Positions 12,358 to 19,892 of a stretch of 64,000 nucleotides of DNA are shown here, piece by piece. Within the stretch, counting starts at the first letter, position 1. The number at the start of each line of letters is the position of its first letter. The notes under the pieces are model-generated. The model saw only the letters and a program-made list of their open reading frames with translations, ran no database searches and was not told where the DNA came from. The stretch is from Nocardioides glacieisoli (lineage in GTDB: Bacteria > Actinomycetota > Actinomycetes > Propionibacteriales > Nocardioidaceae), in contig NZ_SDWS01000003.1 of the NCBI RefSeq assembly GCF_004137245.1, positions 310,001 to 374,000 on the forward strand, in the 5' to 3' direction. Both the position numbers and the translations under genes were made by a program.

Positions 12358-13127
12358 TGACGACGATGATCCAGGTGGAGAACGCCACCAAGGCGTTCAC
12401 GCTGTCCTACCAGCGCTCGCTCAAGCAGACGGTCCTGGCCAAGGCCCGCGGTCGCAAGACGCACGACACGTTCAATGCGGTCGACGACGTCACCTTCTCC
12501 GTCCACGAGGGCGAGGCGGTCGGCCTGATGGGCCTCAACGGGTCGGGCAAGTCGACGTTGCTCAAGCTCATCAGCGGCGTGATGCGTCCCGACTCCGGCT
12601 CCGTGCTCACCCGCGGCCGGATCGCGGGGCTCATCGCCACCGGCACCGGTTTCGACAACAACCTCAGCGGGCGCGAGAACCTCTACCTCAACGCCGCCAT
12701 CCTCGGCATGTCGCGGGCCGAGACCGATCGCAAGTTCGACGAGATCGTCGACTTCGCCGACCTCGGCAAGTTCCTCGACACCGACGTCGCCTACTACAGC
12801 TCCGGCATGAAGGCGCGCCTCGGCTTCTCGGTCGCGGTCAATGTCGACGCCGACATCTTCATCGCCGACGAGGCGCTGGCGGTGGGGGACCGTCCCTTCA
12901 AGCGCAAGTGCAAGAAGCGGATGGACCAGATCGTCGCCTCCGGCGTGACCATGTTCTACGTCTCGCACGCCCCCGGCTCGGTCCGCAACCTCTGCAACCG
13001 CGTCCTCGTCATGGAGAACGGCCGCCTCGGCTTCGACGGCGACGTCGAGGAGGGCATCCACTACCTCCACTACGACGACAACGGCGACGACAGCGGCGAC
13101 GACGACGAGCTCGGCACCGACATCTAG
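12357..13127 (+). CDS. ABC polysaccharide export ATPase (Wzt type)
   Basis: 256 residues. Walker A is GLNGSGKST (residues 59-67) and Walker B is IFIADEALAVGD. The signature is SSGMKARLGFS in place of LSGGQ, typical of the Wzt/TagH group of polysaccharide exporters. The C-terminus is short and acidic (a D/G-rich run) and lacks the carbohydrate-binding domain of O9-type Wzt, so chain length is probably not sensed by this protein. The start overlaps the permease stop by one base (TGATG). It pairs with the permease and closes the glycosyltransferase operon; a regulatory region follows. Confidence 0.95.
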   Translation: MTTMIQVENATKAFTLSYQRSLKQTVLAKARGRKTHDTFNAVDDVTFSVHEGEAVGLMGLNGSGKSTLLKLISGVMRPDSGSVLTRGRIAGLIATGTGFDNNLSGRENLYLNAAILGMSRAETDRKFDEIVDFADLGKFLDTDVAYYSSGMKARLGFSVAVNVDADIFIADEALAVGDRPFKRKCKKRMDQIVASGVTMFYVSHAPGSVRNLCNRVLVMENGRLGFDGDVEEGIHYLHYDDNGDDSGDDDELGTDI

Positions 13128-13134
13128 AAAAGAA

Positions 13135-13180
13135 TTACACCCATGTAACGGCGTGTCGAGTGGAAATTACACGCTTGTAG
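13135..13180. promoter_or_regulatory. Two phased TTACA-N4-TGTAR palindromes
   Basis: TTACA-CCCA-TGTAA at 13135-13148 is a perfect palindrome. TTACA-CGCT-TGTAG at 13167-13180 matches it except for the last base. Their starts are 32 bp apart, close to three helical turns, so a dimeric regulator could bind both on one face. The patch is AT-rich and lies 87-132 bases before the amidase start. It comes just after the ATPase stop at 13127. No family with exactly this operator comes to mind. Confidence 0.55.
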
Positions 13181-13198
13181 TTACTCAGAAACTCTTCC

Positions 13199-13220
13199 GT
13201 GACTGGTGTGACTGGTGTGA
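13199..13220 (+). promoter_or_regulatory. 9-bp tandem repeats upstream of amidase gene
   Basis: GTGACT (13199), GGTGTGACT (13205) and GGTGTGAAA (13214) repeat with a 9-bp period. TGTGTGACC and TTCCCCCACA then lead to the AGGAG ribosome site. The unit is the same as that before the LCP gene at 4758, down to the TGAC(C)TTCCCCCA tail. This points to one regulator controlling both wall genes. Confidence 0.55.
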
Positions 13221-13266
13221 AACTCCTGCCTTGTGTGACCTTCCCCCACACAGGAGTAGATCTTTC

Positions 13267-15996
13267 ATGCGACCTCTTCAGGCCCGTCTCGTCACCCTCT
13301 GCCAGCAGGTGCTGGCCCTCGGTGTCGTGCTCGTCGTCCTCACGCCCGCGTCCGGCGTGGTCTCCCTCGACATCGTCGGTGGCCACCCCGGGCAGCAGCC
13401 CGCGCGCAGCGGCCAGGCGGTCCCCGCCGAGCTGATGTCGGCGACGGTGCCCACCAGGCCGGTCACGCCGACCGTGACCGAGGTGCCGCTCACCGGCACC
13501 CAGGGCGGCTTCGCCGGCCTGCGCGGTCGTACGGTCGCGGGCGGCGCCACGGATGCGCGCGTCACCAGCAAGCCACAGGCCGTCACGGGCTTCGCCGCGA
13601 TCGGCGTGACCTGGCAGCACGGCGAGGACCTCGAGGAGGACCAGATCGCCCTGCAGGTGCGCACCCGCACCGGCGACAAGTGGAGCGACTGGGAGGACCT
13701 GCAGTACCGCGACGACCACGCCGCCGACGCCGGCAGTGCAGAGGCGGCGAACGCCCGCCCCGGCACCGAGGTGACGTTCGTCGGCGAGGTCGACGACGTC
13801 CAGGTCAAGGCGCTCACCGACGGCACCCCGCTGCCCGAGGACCTCTCCCTCGCGCTGGTCGACCCCGGCTCGGCGAGGTCGAGCGACGTCGAGAAGCCGG
13901 CCGACGGCCCGGGGACCGGCACGGAGTCCTACGACCAGGACTACGCGCAGCAGGGCTCGATGCTGGGCGACGACACGGAATCCGGCTCGCAGGGCCTCAC
14001 CCTCCAGTCCGCCCGCACGAACAGGGCCGTCGCGGCGCCGACGATCTTCTCCCGCGCCCAGTGGGGAGCCGACGAGAGCATCCGCGACAAGAGCGCCCTG
14101 CGCTACGGCTCGATCAGCGGCGGCTTCGTCCACCACACGGTCAACGCCAACGACTACACCGAGGCGCAGGTGCCGGCGATCCTGCGGAGCATCTACGCCT
14201 ACCACGTGAAGTCCCGCGGCTGGAGCGACATCGGCTACAACTTCCTCGTCGACCGGTTCGGCCGGATCTGGGAGGGCCGCTTCGGCGGCGTCGACAAGCC
14301 GGTCGTGGGCGCTCACACGCTCAACTACAACCAGTACTCGTTCGCGATGTCGGCCATCGGCAACTTCGACACCGTCCAGCCCCCCGACGCGATGCTGCGC
14401 GCCTACGGCCAGCTCTTCGCCTGGAAGCTCTCCCTCCACGGGGTCAACCCCGCCTCCACCTCGCAGCGGATCGGGAGCCGCACGTTCCAGGCCATCAACG
14501 GCCACCGCGACGCCGGCTCGACCGCCTGCCCCGGCAAGTACCTCTACGCCCAGCTCCCGCTGATCCGGCAGTACGCCTCGCAGGCCGCGCCGGTGACCCC
14601 GGTCGTCGTGCCGATCGAGGTGTCGGAGCCCAACCCACAGAACAACCTCGACGCCTCGCCCTACCCCGACCTCGTCGTCCGCCGCTCGGGCGACGGCCGC
14701 GGCCTGGTGATCCCCACCGGTGGCCTGACGTCGTTCCAGCAACGCATCGTCGTCGGCAAGAAGGGCTGGGACAAGCGCTCCGAGGTCCTCGTGTCGCCCG
14801 ACCTCACCGGCGACGGCGTCGCCGACCTGGTCACGCTCGACACGTCCGGCGAGGCGCGCATCCGTGCGGGCTCGAGCAACGGCAAGTTCGGCAAGACCGC
14901 GAAGAAGCTCTCGCTGCGCGGCTACTCACTGCTCACCGCCGCCGGCGACATCAACGGCGACGGCCGCAACGACCTGGTCGCCCGCTTCAAGGGTCGTCTC
15001 ACCACGCTCGTCGCGACCGGCCGCGGCGGCTTCGACCGCAAGGCCACCCGCAAGGGCTACGGGAACTACCGGCAGATCATCGGCGCCGGCGACGTCAACA
15101 GCGACGGTCGCGCCGACCTGCTGCTCCGCACGAAGAACCGCCTGCTCCTGCAGACGGGTTACGGCACGGGCCGCTTCGCGAAGCCGACGAAGGTCGCCGG
15201 CTCCTGGCGCTACAACCGCTACGTCGCGGGTGACTTCAACGGCGACGGTCGGGCCGACCTCGTCGCGCGCACCTACACCGGCAACATGATGCTGCTCCCC
15301 GGTCGCGGCGACGGCACCTACGGCGCCGCCCTCGGCCCCGCCACCAACCTCAAGTCGATGCGGCTGATCACCGGAGCGCAGATGGTGGGCGGCCAGGGTG
15401 CCGACCTCGTCGGCGTCGCGGGCAAGCAGCTGGTGGTCGTCGCCAACCGGGACACCTTCGAGCTCGGTGCGGCGATCGACACCGGCGTCTCCTTCGCGGG
15501 CATGGACACCCTGCTCAACGCCGGCGACGTGAACCGCGACGGCTTCGGCGACGTCCTGGCCCGCAATACCGCGGGCGAGCTGTACCTCTATGCCGGCAAC
15601 GGGACCGGCGCCCTGGCGGCGCCGACCCTGCTGGGCGGCGGGTGGGCCGGCGTCGCCGGCCTGTCGGCGGTCGGCGACGTCACCGGCGACGGCCTGCCCG
15701 ACCTGATCGGCACCCCGTCCGGGGGCGCACTCTCCGTCTGGACCGGCAACGGCAGCAGCTTCGGCGCCGCCGTCCCGGTGAAGGGCACGGTCCCGTCGCC
15801 CGCCGGGCTGCCCTCCGACCTCTCGGGCTACGACTGGGTGCTCGAGGTGCAGCCGATGAAGCTCAAGGGCAGGGCCGACTACATCGTCCGCGACCGCACG
15901 AGCGGTGTGGCGTACGTCTTCGGCGGCCGCAGGTCGGGCGTCTCCGCGCCGCGCCTGCTGGGCGAGGGACTGGGGGCCTTCGACCTGGCGGGCTAG
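13267..15996 (+). CDS. Secreted N-acetylmuramoyl-L-alanine amidase with FG-GAP repeats
   Basis: 909 residues. A signal peptide (about 1-35, basic then hydrophobic) precedes a variable region. A PGRP/amidase_2 domain begins near residue 257 (FSRAQWGADESI). Zn ligands are visible at HHT (289-290), at His 413 in GHRDAGSTACPG, and the adjacent Cys 421. The domain would cut the MurNAc-L-Ala bond. From about residue 480 to the end there are FG-GAP/VCBS-type units such as GDINGDGRNDLVARF, GDVNSDGRADLLLRT and GDFNGDGRADLVART, likely a calcium-binding beta-propeller for wall or glycan contact. The start is ATG 13267 with AGGAG about 10 bases upstream. It has its own complex promoter region. Confidence 0.93.
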   Translation: MRPLQARLVTLCQQVLALGVVLVVLTPASGVVSLDIVGGHPGQQPARSGQAVPAELMSATVPTRPVTPTVTEVPLTGTQGGFAGLRGRTVAGGATDARVTSKPQAVTGFAAIGVTWQHGEDLEEDQIALQVRTRTGDKWSDWEDLQYRDDHAADAGSAEAANARPGTEVTFVGEVDDVQVKALTDGTPLPEDLSLALVDPGSARSSDVEKPADGPGTGTESYDQDYAQQGSMLGDDTESGSQGLTLQSARTNRAVAAPTIFSRAQWGADESIRDKSALRYGSISGGFVHHTVNANDYTEAQVPAILRSIYAYHVKSRGWSDIGYNFLVDRFGRIWEGRFGGVDKPVVGAHTLNYNQYSFAMSAIGNFDTVQPPDAMLRAYGQLFAWKLSLHGVNPASTSQRIGSRTFQAINGHRDAGSTACPGKYLYAQLPLIRQYASQAAPVTPVVVPIEVSEPNPQNNLDASPYPDLVVRRSGDGRGLVIPTGGLTSFQQRIVVGKKGWDKRSEVLVSPDLTGDGVADLVTLDTSGEARIRAGSSNGKFGKTAKKLSLRGYSLLTAAGDINGDGRNDLVARFKGRLTTLVATGRGGFDRKATRKGYGNYRQIIGAGDVNSDGRADLLLRTKNRLLLQTGYGTGRFAKPTKVAGSWRYNRYVAGDFNGDGRADLVARTYTGNMMLLPGRGDGTYGAALGPATNLKSMRLITGAQMVGGQGADLVGVAGKQLVVVANRDTFELGAAIDTGVSFAGMDTLLNAGDVNRDGFGDVLARNTAGELYLYAGNGTGALAAPTLLGGGWAGVAGLSAVGDVTGDGLPDLIGTPSGGALSVWTGNGSSFGAAVPVKGTVPSPAGLPSDLSGYDWVLEVQPMKLKGRADYIVRDRTSGVAYVFGGRRSGVSAPRLLGEGLGAFDLAG

Positions 15997-16011
15997 AAGG
16001 GAGGGCCGCGG

Positions 16012-16719
16012 TCAGGCTCGGGCGGTCGCCCGCTCGGCGTCGTAGACGCCGTCGAGGCGGTCCGGGTCGGGATTGCGGACAAGGACCAGCGAGCCTCCTC
16101 GTCCGAGGGGCTCGGTGAAGGTGGCCATTCCTGGTGGGGAAGCCGGGTCGGCCACCGACAGAAGACGGCCGCCGTCGGTGAGAGAGCTCCCGACGGCGGC
16201 CGTCAGCTCGTTCACGTCTCCTTGAGTCAGGTCGTCGGTGGCGAGGTCGTCGTCGGTCGGCGGGTCCCACGGCGACCAGCCGTCGGGCTGCGACCAGATC
16301 TCGACGCCCACGTCGAGCACGCCGGCCGGCAGCGGCTCGGCGAAGCGGACGCCGAGCGGTCGCAGGCTGCAGGCCAGCACCGGGATCGAGCCGGCGCGGG
16401 GAGCCCAGGCGTCCAGCGTGTCCGAGCCGCACACGACGGCGTCGGGGGAGTCGGCGGTGGTGACCCGCAGGCCGACGCTCCACGCCGCGCCCAGGAACAC
16501 CGGCGACAGCCAGTGCGGCGGCAGGTCGATGCGCAGCGCCATCCCGCGCTCGAGGTCGGCCACCTCGGTGAGGAGGCCGGCTGCCTTGGCCACCCAGTTG
16601 GCGTACGTCGTCACCGACAGCTCGACGCGCTCGTCGGTCGCGTGGTCGTAGAACGTCACCAGCGGTCGACCGGGGTCCCGCCGCAGCTGGGCGGCGAGGA
16701 CCTCGGCGAAGGTGGCCAC
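16012..16719 (-). CDS. TIGR03089 family protein
   Basis: 235 residues, matching the actinobacterial TIGR03089 family, which resembles the N-terminal part of AMP-binding enzymes but lacks their adenylate motif. Recognisable parts are the opening FAEVLAAQLRRDPGRPLVTFYD, ELSVTTYANWVAKAAGLL and LPPHWLSPVFLGAAWSVG. No catalytic function is established. The start is GTG 16719. It follows the DUF3105 gene by 13 bases, so the two are probably one operon. It converges on the amidase gene, leaving only 15 bases between stops. Confidence 0.85.
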   Translation of the reverse strand: MATFAEVLAAQLRRDPGRPLVTFYDHATDERVELSVTTYANWVAKAAGLLTEVADLERGMALRIDLPPHWLSPVFLGAAWSVGLRVTTADSPDAVVCGSDTLDAWAPRAGSIPVLACSLRPLGVRFAEPLPAGVLDVGVEIWSQPDGWSPWDPPTDDDLATDDLTQGDVNELTAAVGSSLTDGGRLLSVADPASPPGMATFTEPLGRGGSLVLVRNPDPDRLDGVYDAERATARA

Positions 16720-16732
16720 GGAGGGTGGGCCG

Positions 16733-17470
16733 TCAGACCGCGTTGGGCTCCGGGGAGTCCATGTAGGGGTAGTCCTGCATGAACGTCTCCAGTCCAGCGC
16801 CGCTCACGTCGGAGCAGTACTGCCAGACGCCGGCCTGCTTGGACGGGTCGGTCTCGCCGGCACCGCCGACGGACCAGTGGGTCATCGCGACGTGCTGGCC
16901 CTTCGGGAAGGCCTTGCCGTCCTCAGAGGTCCACGGCACGGCCTTGAACTTGTCGCGCAGGTCGGTGGTGCCCTGGAGCTTGGAGGCGATGCCGCGCAGG
17001 TCGTCCATCTTCGCCTCGCTGTCGGCGATCGTCTCGTCGTACCAGAGGATCGTGAAGCCGTGCTCGAGGTTGTGCACCAGCTCGCCCAGGTCGGGACGGT
17101 CCGAGGTCGTGTAGAGCTTGCGGTCCATGGAGTCCCACACGCTCCAGTGCTGGCCGAACGCCGGCGGGGCGTCGGGATAGCTCACGGGCGTGCCGGGGTC
17201 GACATGGTTCTGGTTGCCGTCGGCCTTCTGGGTCTCGACCTTCTGGCAGGCCGACGCCTTGGCGCCGATCTCACCGAGCGAGTCGGAGGCGTAGGAGCGG
17301 AGGTCGTACCAGTCCTTGACCGGCTTGAAGGCCGCGGCGCCCACGATGAGGACGGCGACGAGGACGCACACGCCCACGATGGCCAGGCCGCGTCGGTTCT
17401 CCGACTTCGACTGCTGGGAGCGGATGGAGTCGATGACCGCCTGGCGGTCGGTCTTTGCCTGCTTGGCCAC
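16733..17470 (-). CDS. DUF3105 membrane-anchored protein
   Basis: 245 residues. A charged cytoplasmic N-terminus (KQAKTDRQAVIDSIRSQQSK) leads to one membrane helix (about 36-53). The outer domain has the DUF3105 core: HVDPGTPVSYPDAPPAFGQHW, then LVHNLEHGFTILWYD and a VAMTHWSVGG strand. Conserved His residues (GQHW, LEHG, THW) suggest metal binding, but no activity is established for the family. The start is GTG 17470. TAGACT (17530-17535 read on the minus strand) overlaps the cofE stop and may be its -10 box. Confidence 0.85.
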   Translation of the reverse strand: MAKQAKTDRQAVIDSIRSQQSKSENRRGLAIVGVCVLVAVLIVGAAAFKPVKDWYDLRSYASDSLGEIGAKASACQKVETQKADGNQNHVDPGTPVSYPDAPPAFGQHWSVWDSMDRKLYTTSDRPDLGELVHNLEHGFTILWYDETIADSEAKMDDLRGIASKLQGTTDLRDKFKAVPWTSEDGKAFPKGQHVAMTHWSVGGAGETDPSKQAGVWQYCSDVSGAGLETFMQDYPYMDSPEPNAV

Positions 17471-17532
17471 GGTGCTCTGGGTCTCTCGGTTCGACTGCGG
17501 GAGGGTCGCTGCTGGGGCTGCGGTGGGAGAGT

Positions 17533-18459
17533 CTACGTAGTCGCAGGTGAGACGCGGAACACGACGTCGCTCTCCCACGCATCGACCTGCCAACCGTGGG
17601 CGAAGCACACGGCCTCCACGGCGGTGCGGTCGGACCGGTCGGGCAGCCGGCCGAGTGCGGCCCGCAGCTCGTCCTCGGGGACGGGTGCGCCGAAGGGGCG
17701 TCGGTCCGCGGCAACCCCGGCCAGCGCTCGTACGACGGCCTCGCGGGCGCCCCACCCGAACAGGTCGTGCCCGTCGGCGCGCACGAGCGAGGCGGCACCC
17801 GGCCCGTCCTCGCCGGGCGGCAGCACCAGGTCGGTCCGACCGCGCACGACGGCGACCGGCCGGCCCGTCAGCTTGCCCTGCGCCAGCTCGGCGGCGCCGG
17901 CGAGCTCGTCTGCGACGGCCGGCAGGGTCACGGCGAGCTGGTTGCCGTAGGGGTCGGTGCGACCGGCGAAGTCCTCCGCCACGAGCAGGCCGGCGGCGCC
18001 GATGGCGATGTCGGTCTGGCCCTCGCGCCACGCCCGACCGGCGGTGTCGGTGACGATCACGCCGACGTTCACGCCCGACCGCGCGTGGATCTCGCGGCGC
18101 AGCGATCGCGCCGAGGCGTCCGGGTCGAGCGGGAGCAGGACGATCGAGCCGGCCGCGACGTTGGACGCGTCGACGCCCGCCGCGGCCATCGTCAGTCCGA
18201 GCCGGTGGCGCACGATGCGGGTGGCGCCGCGCCGCGCCACGAGCCGTACGGACTCCTCGTCGATCGCGGCCTCGCGGTCGCCCTCGCGGGTCCGGCCCTC
18301 GGCCTTGCTCACGACCTTGCTGGTCACCGACACGACGTCGCCGTCGGCCAGGCCGGTCCCGCCTGCGCCGTCCGCCAGCGCTGCGAGCACGAGGCCGGCC
18401 AGGTCGTCGCCTGCGACGACCTCGGGGACGCCGTCGGGCGCCCAGACCTCGATCCTCAT
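17533..18459 (-). CDS. cofE: Coenzyme F420-0:L-glutamate ligase (CofE/FbiB-type)
   Basis: 308 residues. CofE adds glutamates to F420-0 using GTP. The CofE fold is clear: DGDVVSVTSKVVSKAEGR near residue 45, the SVRLVARRGATRIVRH segment, and the GVIVTDTAGRAWREGQTDIAIGAAG block (aspartates for metal). Unlike mycobacterial FbiB (about 450 residues) it has no C-terminal nitroreductase-like domain. Instead about 60 residues (FGAPVPEDELRAAL onward) with no known motif follow. The ATG at 18459 overlaps the cofD stop by four bases, so the two F420 steps are coupled. Confidence 0.93.
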   Translation of the reverse strand: MRIEVWAPDGVPEVVAGDDLAGLVLAALADGAGGTGLADGDVVSVTSKVVSKAEGRTREGDREAAIDEESVRLVARRGATRIVRHRLGLTMAAAGVDASNVAAGSIVLLPLDPDASARSLRREIHARSGVNVGVIVTDTAGRAWREGQTDIAIGAAGLLVAEDFAGRTDPYGNQLAVTLPAVADELAGAAELAQGKLTGRPVAVVRGRTDLVLPPGEDGPGAASLVRADGHDLFGWGAREAVVRALAGVAADRRPFGAPVPEDELRAALGRLPDRSDRTAVEAVCFAHGWQVDAWESDVVFRVSPATT

Positions 18460-19475
18460 GACTGGACGAGGGCCACGGCCTCGGCCGCCATCGCGGCCGT
18501 CGCGTCGGGGGCGCTCATCATCAGCGGCACGGCGCGGGCGCGCAGCCCGGCCTCCTCCAGGAGCGGCACCTGGTCGGCGTCGCGCGTGTCGACGAGCCAG
18601 CCGTCGAGCACGCCACCGGCCGACCGGGCGCCGTAGTGGACGCCGACGGCCCCGGCGCCGACCTCGACACCGATGCTCGTCAGCATCTGGGCGGCCATGC
18701 CGTGCACGTGGGAGGCACCGACGATGGGGGAGAGGCCGACCACGGGGGCGGCGCTCGCGCGGACCGCGTCGCGGATCCCGGGCACGCCGAGGATGGTGCC
18801 GACCGAGACGACCGGGTTCGACGGCGGCACGATCAACAGGTCGGTGTCGGCGATGGCCTCGAGGACCCCTGGCGCGGGGGTGGCGGCGTCCTGGCCGACG
18901 ACGATGACGGTCTCGGCCGGCACGGCCGCCCGCAGGCGCACCCAGTACTCCTGGAAGTGGATCACCGAGCGTCCGCTCGGGCTGTCGGGGTCGGCGACGG
19001 CGATGTGGGTCTCGACGCGGTCGTCGCTCATCGGCACGAGGGTGACCCCCGGCTGCCAGCGCCGGCACAGGGCCTCGGTCACCTGCGAGAGCGTGAACCC
19101 GGCCTCGAGCATCTGCGTGCGCACGAGGTGGGTGGCGATGTCGCGGTCGCCGAGGCCGAACCACGTCGGCTCGACGCCGTAGGCCTCCAGCTCCGTCTTC
19201 GCGCTCCACGTCTCGTCGCGCCGGCCCCACCCGCGGTCGACGTCGATGCCGTCGCCGAGGGTGTACATCAGCGTGTCGAGGTCGGGGCACACCTTGAGGC
19301 CGTGGATCCACCAGTCGTCGGCGGTGTTGGCGATGACGGTGATCTCGGTGTCGGCGGATCCACCGGGCACGGCGCCGGAGCGCAGGCCGTGCAGCAGACC
19401 CTGGACGAACCTTGCCCCGCCGACACCTCCGGAGAGGACGGTGATACGGCGGAGCGGGAGCGCAGATGATGGCAC
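18456..19475 (-). CDS. fbiA: 2-phospho-L-lactate transferase (CofD/FbiA)
   Basis: 339 residues. The enzyme joins the lactyl (or phosphoenolpyruvyl) phosphate unit to Fo to give F420-0 or its dehydro form. It opens with the CofD strand ITVLSGGVGGARFVQGLL, followed by VIANTADDWWIHGLKVCPDLDT, which binds substrate and metal. GDRDIATHLVRTQML and VPPSNPVVSVGTILG complete the signature. GTG 19475 leaves a short N-terminal tail before the core; no strong ribosome site is visible. First gene of the cofD-cofE operon, divergent from whiB as in Mycobacterium (fbiA/whiB2). Confidence 0.95.
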   Translation of the reverse strand: MPSSALPLRRITVLSGGVGGARFVQGLLHGLRSGAVPGGSADTEITVIANTADDWWIHGLKVCPDLDTLMYTLGDGIDVDRGWGRRDETWSAKTELEAYGVEPTWFGLGDRDIATHLVRTQMLEAGFTLSQVTEALCRRWQPGVTLVPMSDDRVETHIAVADPDSPSGRSVIHFQEYWVRLRAAVPAETVIVVGQDAATPAPGVLEAIADTDLLIVPPSNPVVSVGTILGVPGIRDAVRASAAPVVGLSPIVGASHVHGMAAQMLTSIGVEVGAGAVGVHYGARSAGGVLDGWLVDTRDADQVPLLEEAGLRARAVPLMMSAPDATAAMAAEAVALVQS

Positions 19476-19519
19476 AGGACCAGCCTGCCGTACGGGGATT
19501 GGCCATATCAGATCCGGGC

Positions 19520-19549
19520 TTGACTTGCGGGGTACGACAGGCATGTAAT
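19520..19549 (+). promoter_or_regulatory. Promoter of whiB
   Basis: TTGACT (19520-19525) and TGTAAT (19544-19549) are separated by 18 bases, a good housekeeping-sigma promoter. Transcription would start near 19556, giving a leader of about 38 bases with GAAAGGG (19579-19585) before the ATG at 19594. It lies in the divergent region between cofD and whiB. Confidence 0.6.
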
Positions 19550-19593
19550 TCCCACAGTGTCGTTAGCTTGATCAGGGTCGAAAGGGCTACACC

Positions 19594-19851
19594 ATGAGAG
19601 CAGAACTGTTCCTCCTCGAGCCTGAGGGCGAGGAGCTGGGATGGCAGGACCGTGCGCTGTGTGCGCAGACGGATCCCGAGGCGTTCTTCCCCGAGAAGGG
19701 CGGCTCCACGCGCGAGGCCAAGAAGGTGTGCCTGACGTGCGAGGTCCGCGACGAGTGCCTCGAGTCGGCGCTGATGAACGACGAGCGCTTCGGCATCTGG
19801 GGCGGGCTGTCCGAGCGCGAGCGCCGCAAGCTCAAGAAGCGCGCCGTCTGA
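19594..19851 (+). CDS. whiB2: WhiB-family iron-sulfur regulator, WhiB2-like
   Basis: 85 residues. Four cysteines at 23, 46, 49 and 55 give the C-X22-C-X2-C-X5-C pattern that holds a [4Fe-4S] cluster. The G(I/V)WGG turn follows at GIWGGLSERERRKLKKR, whose basic tail contacts DNA. The wording LCAQTDPEAFFPEKGGSTREAKKVC and the location beside cofD match WhiB2/WhmD (WhiB in Streptomyces), a regulator of cell division or sporulation septation that works with the main sigma factor. It has its own promoter at 19520-19549. Confidence 0.93.
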   Translation: MRAELFLLEPEGEELGWQDRALCAQTDPEAFFPEKGGSTREAKKVCLTCEVRDECLESALMNDERFGIWGGLSERERRKLKKRAV

Positions 19852-19892
19852 GCCGTTTTTGGCCGTCTGGAGCGCCTCGCTAAGGTGCTCCG

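Noticed and set aside
13128..13266. ydaO (c-di-AMP) riboswitch before the amidase gene
   Set aside because: Actinobacterial wall-hydrolase genes often have one, but the gap is short and lacks the conserved GG-rich core; it holds operator-like repeats instead.
13152..19554. Shared TGTAATT(T/C)CCAC element between the whiB promoter and the amidase upstream region
   Set aside because: In whiB the TGTAAT is best read as the -10 box with a TTGACT partner 18 bases away. The likeness is short and on the opposite strand in the second place.
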